DNA from: Epiperipatus broadwayi
Lineage: Eukaryota; Onychophora; Udeonychophora; Euonychophora; Peripatidae
Reading direction: 5' to 3'
Length of the DNA stretch: 64,000 nucleotides
Assembly: GCA_028023455.1 (NCBI GenBank)
Contig: JAQFVV010000274.1
Coordinates: forward strand, 734,350 to 798,349
Position 1 is the first letter of the stretch. Each line of letters opens with the position of its first letter. This document shows positions 57,706-64,000 of the stretch, in pieces. The notes below the pieces were generated by a model. It had not been told where the DNA came from. It searched no databases and was given only the letters and a program-made list of their open reading frames with translations. The position numbers and the translations under genes are program-made.

Positions 57706-60313
57706 TGAAGCAGTCGGATCTGAGTTCAATCCTAGCTTCATGTTATTTACCCTAATACTAACCTTAAATTTCCGATGCAATGGGGCTTTATACGTTCAAT
57801 CCATGCTAATTTCCATAATGAATAACTTATTTCAAATGTGTAGCAAAATTAATTAGTTTAGTTTAAAATTGATCAATTCTCTAAATAAATTCATGATAAA
57901 ATATTCATGAATTTATATATATTAAATTGCGTGGATTGTGTGTATATATATTTGTAAATATTAAATATATATAATTGTTCAAAAGTTTCATTGCGTCGGG
58001 AATACTTGTTTTTTTTCACCTTTAAATAATTTGTAAAGTTTCGGTGATTAAAAGCTACATTCCTTCGATAAGCTTTAAAATTCTTAAAAACAATAGTAAA
58101 GCTTTATGAATTGGAAAAAGATAAGGATTCATTTTTCTAATTAAATCATTTGCAGATTTTAAGAATTCATTTTCAATTAGAGAAGGAATTCAAGCTAATT
58201 AGTTTGAAAGCCTTATCGAGGGAATGTATTTGAAAACAACTAATTATAAAAAACACATTGATAATAAAATGAGCGCTAGCCGGAGGCATCAGTGAACAGT
58301 ATATATAGCCCTGAAAAGTCAGGAGAAAAAGGCTAGCTTTTGTTGTTAGAGTAGTGCAGTGAACTCTGTGCATATAAATTGTATTTCATCATGATAGAGG
58401 GCTAAAACATCAGGAATCTGGCTACGGTTCCTAAAGTCCCGAGAAATCTTCAATGGAGCTGCTGAACCTTTTTCCGAACCGATCATTCTGCTAAAATTAT
58501 GAAAGCTACTAAAATACTGTTCCAGTAGTCAACCAATGATGCCTACATTTTCAACAACTTGGAGGTGCAACTTAAGGACCAGCGGAAGGGGTAATATATT
58601 TCTATAATGAACGTTAAACTTTCTGGCCAGTTCGAACTTTATTTTACTCTCCTCCTATTTAAGAGCTCTTTATTCTTCAATGTAAAAATATTTATAAAAT
58701 GCTACTGTAAATCTATAGCGTAATTCTTTCAATCTCTAGTCTTTAAACTTTTTCTTTTCTTACCTGGCAGTTCATTTAATATATATATATTTGTATGCTT
58801 TATTAATGTCGTTTATTTAAAATTATATGCCAATAATCTTTCAACTCGATGAGCTCCCCCGTTCTATTTGCCTCACGCAAATATTATAATATTAATTTCA
58901 AATAGTAATTCTCACCCATTAGAACTAAATTTATAAGTTCTATCAATCATCGAGTCGAAAGAAAATATTACATGTTTATGATTTTTATAATTGGCTAATA
59001 ATAAACTATTAGCTCCGTTTTTCACCTATGTCCCCAGCTCCTAAGTTACAAGTGTTTATATATATTCATATAATGTTAAAATGGTATTTTCTTGCTTCAC
59101 TAATGTTGATTTATTTATCCATATATATATTTAAAATGTTTTTGCAAAAGGGTCGATAAAGGGTTAAATATATTTTAATTCAACTTTTGTTAGTTTGTAT
59201 TAATATTCAGGAAGTGCACGATAATTAGGGCATAATTAATATAGTTTATAAATGTTTTAAAATAGTTCGATAAAAGCTCGTTTGACTTTAATTAATTGGT
59301 CAAGTCATCACGTAGAGCATTCTACATGGGTTTTATTTTTCAACGATGACTATCAAGTCATCATCATCGAACGTTGCTGACGCAGGGCAATCTTCCGCTC
59401 CGTTAGGCTGGTCGGTGATCATATTCTCTTATTTAAATTTCTCAAGGAAGAAAGTACTTCCTTTCATATTCATTAGTCAAAGGGCATAAGACTTGTTAGA
59501 TACAAGCCACCAGAGGACTTCGATCATCGACTAGCGATCGTATTTCAATTTTCCTCTCGGTCTCATAAGCCGTCAGTACCGTTGCATCTTTGTTCCGGTA
59601 AAACCCTCTCCATGCTCGTAATTCGTGATGAAGTGATTTAAATTAAAGTCGAACAAATTCTCAAATATATTATTAATTAAATAAGTTTCAAATCAATTTT
59701 AAAGTTATGCCCTAAAATTACGTTTTGCTCTTCATGAATAGATTCCCGAATGTGAAATATAAATCTCACATTCCACCGTAATAAAATTAGAGCAATCATT
59801 TCCGTTCTTAATGAATACCTTTATCCGCCTTTATATTTCTCGTTGGGGGCATAGACATAGAATTCTATGTTGTGTAATAATTGTTGGCATATGATAAGGA
59901 CCGCCACTCTTATTATATTTGTAAATTCTCTTAAAGACTAGAGGTAATTAATGCATTCTATGTTTTATGGAAACGGAACAAATTATTCTTATTAAATATT
60001 TTCTAACATACTTGGTTTCTCAGTTCATCATTCTTTTATAATTATTTAAATGTTAATACTCGCTGTCTGTTTTGGCAACCCGAACATACATATGATTCAA
60101 TTTATAAAATTATTCAAAGTATATAAATTCTTAGATATTAGTGTTACTCAGGAGTCTCTAGTCCTCACCAACCGTTGAGCTAGTTCTTGGCGCATAGCAC
60201 TGTGCCGTCGATTTCTGCTATCTGAGCTGTTGAGTTGGGTTTGAATTCAGTTTTGGTTCAGCTGAGTTTGAATCCAATTTGACTTGCAGTGGTGGTGGGT
60301 TTCGACCGGTACA
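57706..60313. mobile_element. Solo-LTR-like insertion, 2608 bp
   Basis: Interrupts the palindromic retroposon exactly. The insert begins TGAAGCAG and ends GGTACA, so it has TG...CA ends, and it is bordered by the 4-bp duplication CTAG (57702-57705 and 60314-60317). Removing insert and one CTAG restores the mirror of the left arm across the junction. No reading frame longer than about 70 codons was found. A TATATATAG box lies at 58300-58308. It may be a solo LTR of a large-LTR family (compare the 2.4-2.5 kb LTRs at 2283 and 10663, though I see no similarity to them), or a non-autonomous LTR element. Confidence 0.75.
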
Positions 60314-60368
60314 CTAGAGGGTTGCATTAGATCCTAAGATCTAGATGCAGTGCTCTCAGATCTAAAGC

Positions 60369-60410
60369 TCCTCACTGACGAAGGCCACAAGCCAGAAACT
60401 AGTCTCGGGA
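60369..60410 (+). ncRNA. Hammerhead ribozyme, right arm
   Basis: Plus strand: TCCTCA, CTGACGA (60375-60381), AGGCCACAAGCCA, GAAA (60395-60398), CTAGTC, TCGGGA. Core intact. Stem I has one C-C mismatch next to the cleavage site compared with the left-arm copy. Confidence 0.65.
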
Positions 60411-60576
60411 TATTGGATGAGTAGGCATTAGATAGGGATTTTATGCACAAGCCTTCTGGCATCCATTGATTACTCTGTTTAGCACAGGTGGCAATACTGT
60501 ATGGAGAGTTTTGATCTGTTTATCAACAATTAATGTGCTAGTATAGGAAATGTGATCATGTGATAGATTAATTCAT

Positions 60577-62545
60577 CTTCTTTGAATGCAGGTGAATGCT
60601 TTCTTCCTTCTATTAAAAACATCTTATTTCTCTGGTCAGTTGAAAGGTGTAGAATATTATTTTAGACACAACATCTTTTCTTTCCTATGTGATGTGCAGC
60701 TTCCCCAGATGGTCTGGAAAAGATGGGACATACATATAATTTTTCTAGCCAGCCATTTCTTATATTTTCAACATTCAATTTAATAGTCTAATAATCTGAA
60801 TCATAATCACAATAATAATAATAATTCCAGACAGCTTTTTATATCCAATTTTTAGCTAACTTAACCAATCAGAGATAGCGTCACTTGCTATTTTTGGACA
60901 AATTTGTTTTAATTAGATCTCTAATTTATTTTCAACTAAATTATTTTTCAACTGGAAAGTTTAATCCTTTTTCCAGACTCTTTTGTTTAAAAAAAAAATA
61001 GACTTAATCCTTTTTTCTTTTTTTACACCTAGGTAACATTTCAAATTTTTGAGCTTCCTTCTTTAGATCTTAAGATAAGACAATTTCAAAATTAGAGTTC
61101 CCACCCAGATTAAGCTCCCAAAGTGACAAACAATCATTTACAAAAACAAAATTGCTACAAAAATAGATATCTGATTCAACAGATTTCCTCTTTTAACATA
61201 AAATTGTACAAAAAAATAATTTGACAGATTTAACCCTTCCTTTTCTTTCAATATTTAATAAATTTAAATTTCTGTATGTAATGTACACACATACTTCATT
61301 GTTTCAAATCATTCATAAACTAACATTAAATAATATAATTGCTAGCTTAGTAATTATAACCCTATTATTTAATTAAATCTGTAACCTTTAAATCCCAATT
61401 ACAACTATAGAAAAGCAAAATAGAAGCATAGAATAAGATATTAGAATTGATCAAGCATAGGTTAGTTTTAAAGAAAGTTAAAATGTTGAATATTTGAAAT
61501 ATAAAACAATTAAATAGTTTACACATACATTGCCTATACGTATGCATTATAACTTTGCTTTTTAAAGAAAATTAAAAATTGAGTAGTTTAAATGTGTGTA
61601 TTACCTTTCTATCACACACAAACAAGTAAAGCATATATTTGTTGACCCACTCTCTATCTAAAGCTTTTAAAACTGGACCTTGTAGGATTTGAACTTGGAT
61701 GCCCTACAGCTTCATTTATTGTTATATAAAAATGTGATGAGGATTTTGGTTTACGTTTTCTACATGCACATTACTATAAATTTAGCTAGTGACTAAGTTG
61801 TAATGGCACAATATACATATTACATGCATCTAGAAAAATCTGGATCTCTTATTAATATTTATGCATCTCTACATATAGACACAGCAGCGTACATATAACT
61901 ACTTCTTCATTAACAGATGATTTCTCTTGATGGATACTAATCCAGAAAAGTCATAATCAAGAAGTTATAATTCAGATAAATTGCTATTGATTTAGGTTCC
62001 CTTCTGTCTCAGACTTGCAGACTTCAAGCCCGCAAACTATTTTGCCCTCATTTGTTCAGGATAATGATTCAGAAGTGACATAGCTTCATGTAAATCAAAA
62101 CTCCTGTGAAGGAAAATAGAAGCTCGTGTATCTATTGTCCTCCCTTCAATTATTTCATGTTTATTCTCTAACTCTGGAAAACCAACTTCAAACTACAGCA
62201 AAAATTTAAAGCAGAATTATCAGCTAGCACTTAGCTAACTGCTTCTCAAAAATATTAAGACAAAAACTGTCTTTAAAAAATTACTATCCACTTTGCAGCT
62301 GACTCTTAGCCAACTACTTCACAAAGAATTTAAGACAACTTCACAGATGGCCAATTTGGCCAACTACTTGCTGACAGCTCTTATAAAAACTAAAAGCAGA
62401 ATGAACTGATATTTTTTTTCAGCTCTCTATAGAATTGATTTGGGATGAAAACAATACATTTAATTAAAAAAAATTTCTTACCTTTTCAAAAAGATCATTA
62501 ATCCTTCCAAATTCCTTTTAATTAAAAGCTACTTTTGAATGCAAC
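60577..62545. other. AT-rich DNA, nothing recognised
   Basis: Small frames (60586-60783, 61365-61547) without domain signatures. No named repeat seen. Confidence 0.5.
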
Positions 62546-62660
62546 CATCCAACATCCAGTGATTAATGTGGCTTGCATTGAGTGGCAATACTGTATGGAA
62601 AGTTTTGCCTGTTTTAATAACAGTTATAAGCAAGCATAAGAAATGGCGATCTGTGATGAT
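62546..62660 (+). repeat. Palindromic retroposon family, right-end fragment with tail
   Basis: Outer right arm (CATCCAGTGATTAATG ... TGGCAATACTGTATGGAAAG) followed by the tail CAGTTATAAGCAAGCATAAG. No ribozyme segment. Confidence 0.75.
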
Positions 62661-64000
62661 TATTTTGAGAAGAGAAATAAATATAAGTTTACTGCAGTCA
62701 ACTTGTAAGAATAAAACTTCATTAAGAGCAATTTTAGATAAAGATTTATCATTCTGTTTGTTGGTCCTCTGATTTCATTGCTATTTTTTAAAAAAAATAC
62801 ATCTTGAAAGAAACTGTTCGCCATTGAAATCATTTGCCACCAGCTCCCCCTATTGTACATTTGTGAAATGTTTGCAAATTTTCCTCCAAAATATTTCTGT
62901 GTATATTTGTATCTGCTCTACTTTATTAAAAGGCAACGTAGGACTGAAAAGAGATAGTTTTCCTTATAAAAAAGGAAATGAACTATTAATCTCTAAAATG
63001 ATATATTTATTATGTATACTTATTTTAATATTTTAGAATTATTATAGTTATAGCTTATAGGTATTGTACTATAATTATTATTAATTATTATATTATAAAT
63101 GTTTGTATGAACCGTGTTCCAGAGATGGAATTGGGAAGATATACCATAGAAGGTTTTAACTTATGTGTTGGTTTTATTATTCCAAAGTTTTCCAAATGAG
63201 TAGTTAAAATTACAATTGATTGTACCCAGAGGTCTAACAGCCCTTTTTGTTTATTATAAAAGGTATTTCATGAATAAAAATATTATAGGTATCAGCAATG
63301 TGTATGAGAATTTTAAATACTTTATATATAAAGTATTGTGACTGCTACACAATAATATATTTTGTCAGTATACTTATAATCTTGATCTGCATAAATGAAT
63401 TATGTGCTTTTTGTATGTGTGTGTGAGATGAAAAAAATATTCATATGTTTAATATTATTCTTAGCTCTATGTCTTTTTATTATTAGTAGTATTTCTGAGG
63501 CAAGTTTAAGTGGATGTTATTTTATGTGTATTTAGCCCCTCCATGAGAGAGAGTGCAGCCCATTTATTCATTGCCACTGCCTGCACATAATATTGGGTGT
63601 TCGATTGTATTTTTTCTAGCTCATATGTCCCTTGTTCACTATGCCTAGAATTTCAATATTAGAGTATATTTTAGTGTATATCATCAGGCATGTTCAGATT
63701 TACAATTTATTAATAGCTTCATTATAATTTAATTTATTTAAAGTACATTATCAGTGTTGAGCATAACTATATGCTCATACCAGCATAGGTATAGTTAATG
63801 TTATAAGTGATTTTATATTGCATAATATTTGCCGTTATTGTATTAATATTTATGCAGCATCTCCGCACTGATTTTTGAAATACTATTTTTGATTAAGTAA
63901 AGTGTATAATATCTCCTAGTAACCTGGAGAAAGGCATAGAGATATATTGGTTTACATTATGAGTACTGGGTTTGTGAATAAAGATTGTATTTGGTGAACA
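62661..64000. other. AT-rich DNA, nothing recognised
   Basis: Frames at 62566-62772 and 62824-63036 are short, the first overlapping the repeat. No gene supported. Confidence 0.5.

Larger units (their letters stand above)
57256..60563 (+). mobile_element. Palindromic retroposon split by an LTR insertion, 13-bp target duplication
   Basis: Flanked by TAGATTAATTCAT at 57243-57255 and 60564-60576. Left arm 57256-57570, centre about 57580, right arm 57585-57705 continued at 60318-60563. Without the 2.6-kb insert the element is 696 bp. The right end carries the GATCATGTGA tail. Both arms keep hammerhead cores. The arms are highly alike, so this is one of the better preserved copies. Confidence 0.88.

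Noticed and set aside
1-64000. Treating the hairpin repeats as ordinary MITEs
   Set aside because: Target duplications of 12-20 bp, an asymmetric tail, a truncated single-arm copy and ribozyme cores fit retroposition better.

Overview
The window is nuclear DNA of an animal. It is very AT-rich and dominated by transposable elements: a Ty3/gypsy LTR element, Penelope-like elements with GIY-YIG domains, an RTE-like LINE with an apurinic-type endonuclease, tRNA-derived SINEs, a Merlin-type DNA transposon fossil, palindromic retroposons and a long minisatellite. A lophotrochozoan, perhaps a mollusc such as a cephalopod, is my best guess from the repeat mix, but nothing here proves it. Only one ordinary host gene is convincing: a rhodopsin-class G-protein-coupled receptor on the minus strand at 34380-35324, with a likely splice acceptor just upstream of its start codon.

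Layout. 1-1130: copies of a palindromic repeat. 2283-13158: an almost complete Ty3/gypsy element with 2.4-2.5 kb LTRs, gag, protease-RT-RNase H-integrase, and a primer-site module repeated about four times. 13171-17776: palindromic repeats, a 90-bp tandem array and a short TIR element. 17850-20045: a 31-bp minisatellite with a 914-bp higher-order period. 20046-25900: AT-rich DNA with palindromic and dispersed repeats. 25915-29310: a cluster of Penelope-like fragments arranged as inverted repeats. 29745-32285: an RTE-like LINE. 34380-35324: the receptor gene. 36215-38420 and 47560-48440: two decayed Ty3/gypsy pol genes on the minus strand. 38815-40640: a second decayed LINE, broken by nested palindromic repeats. 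41298-45671: two SINEs and a Penelope-type inverted repeat. 45966-47174: a TIR element. 51629-52140: the Merlin fossil. 53040-55060: LINE and Penelope 3' fragments. 57256-60563: a palindromic retroposon split by a 2.6 kb solo-LTR-like insertion.

The most interesting system is the palindromic retroposon family. Its arms carry hammerhead-ribozyme cores (CUGANGA, stem II, GAAA, a tiny self-complementary stem III, a GUC cleavage site and a matching stem I), in opposite orientation in the two arms. Copies are bounded by 12-20 bp target-site duplications, as expected from retroposition rather than from cut-and-paste MITEs. The same ribozyme architecture occurs in the Penelope terminal repeats of this window, which suggests that Penelope-like machinery mobilises the palindromes. 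At least six loci keep the full catalytic core. All ribozyme calls were made by eye and have not been checked by a covariance model.
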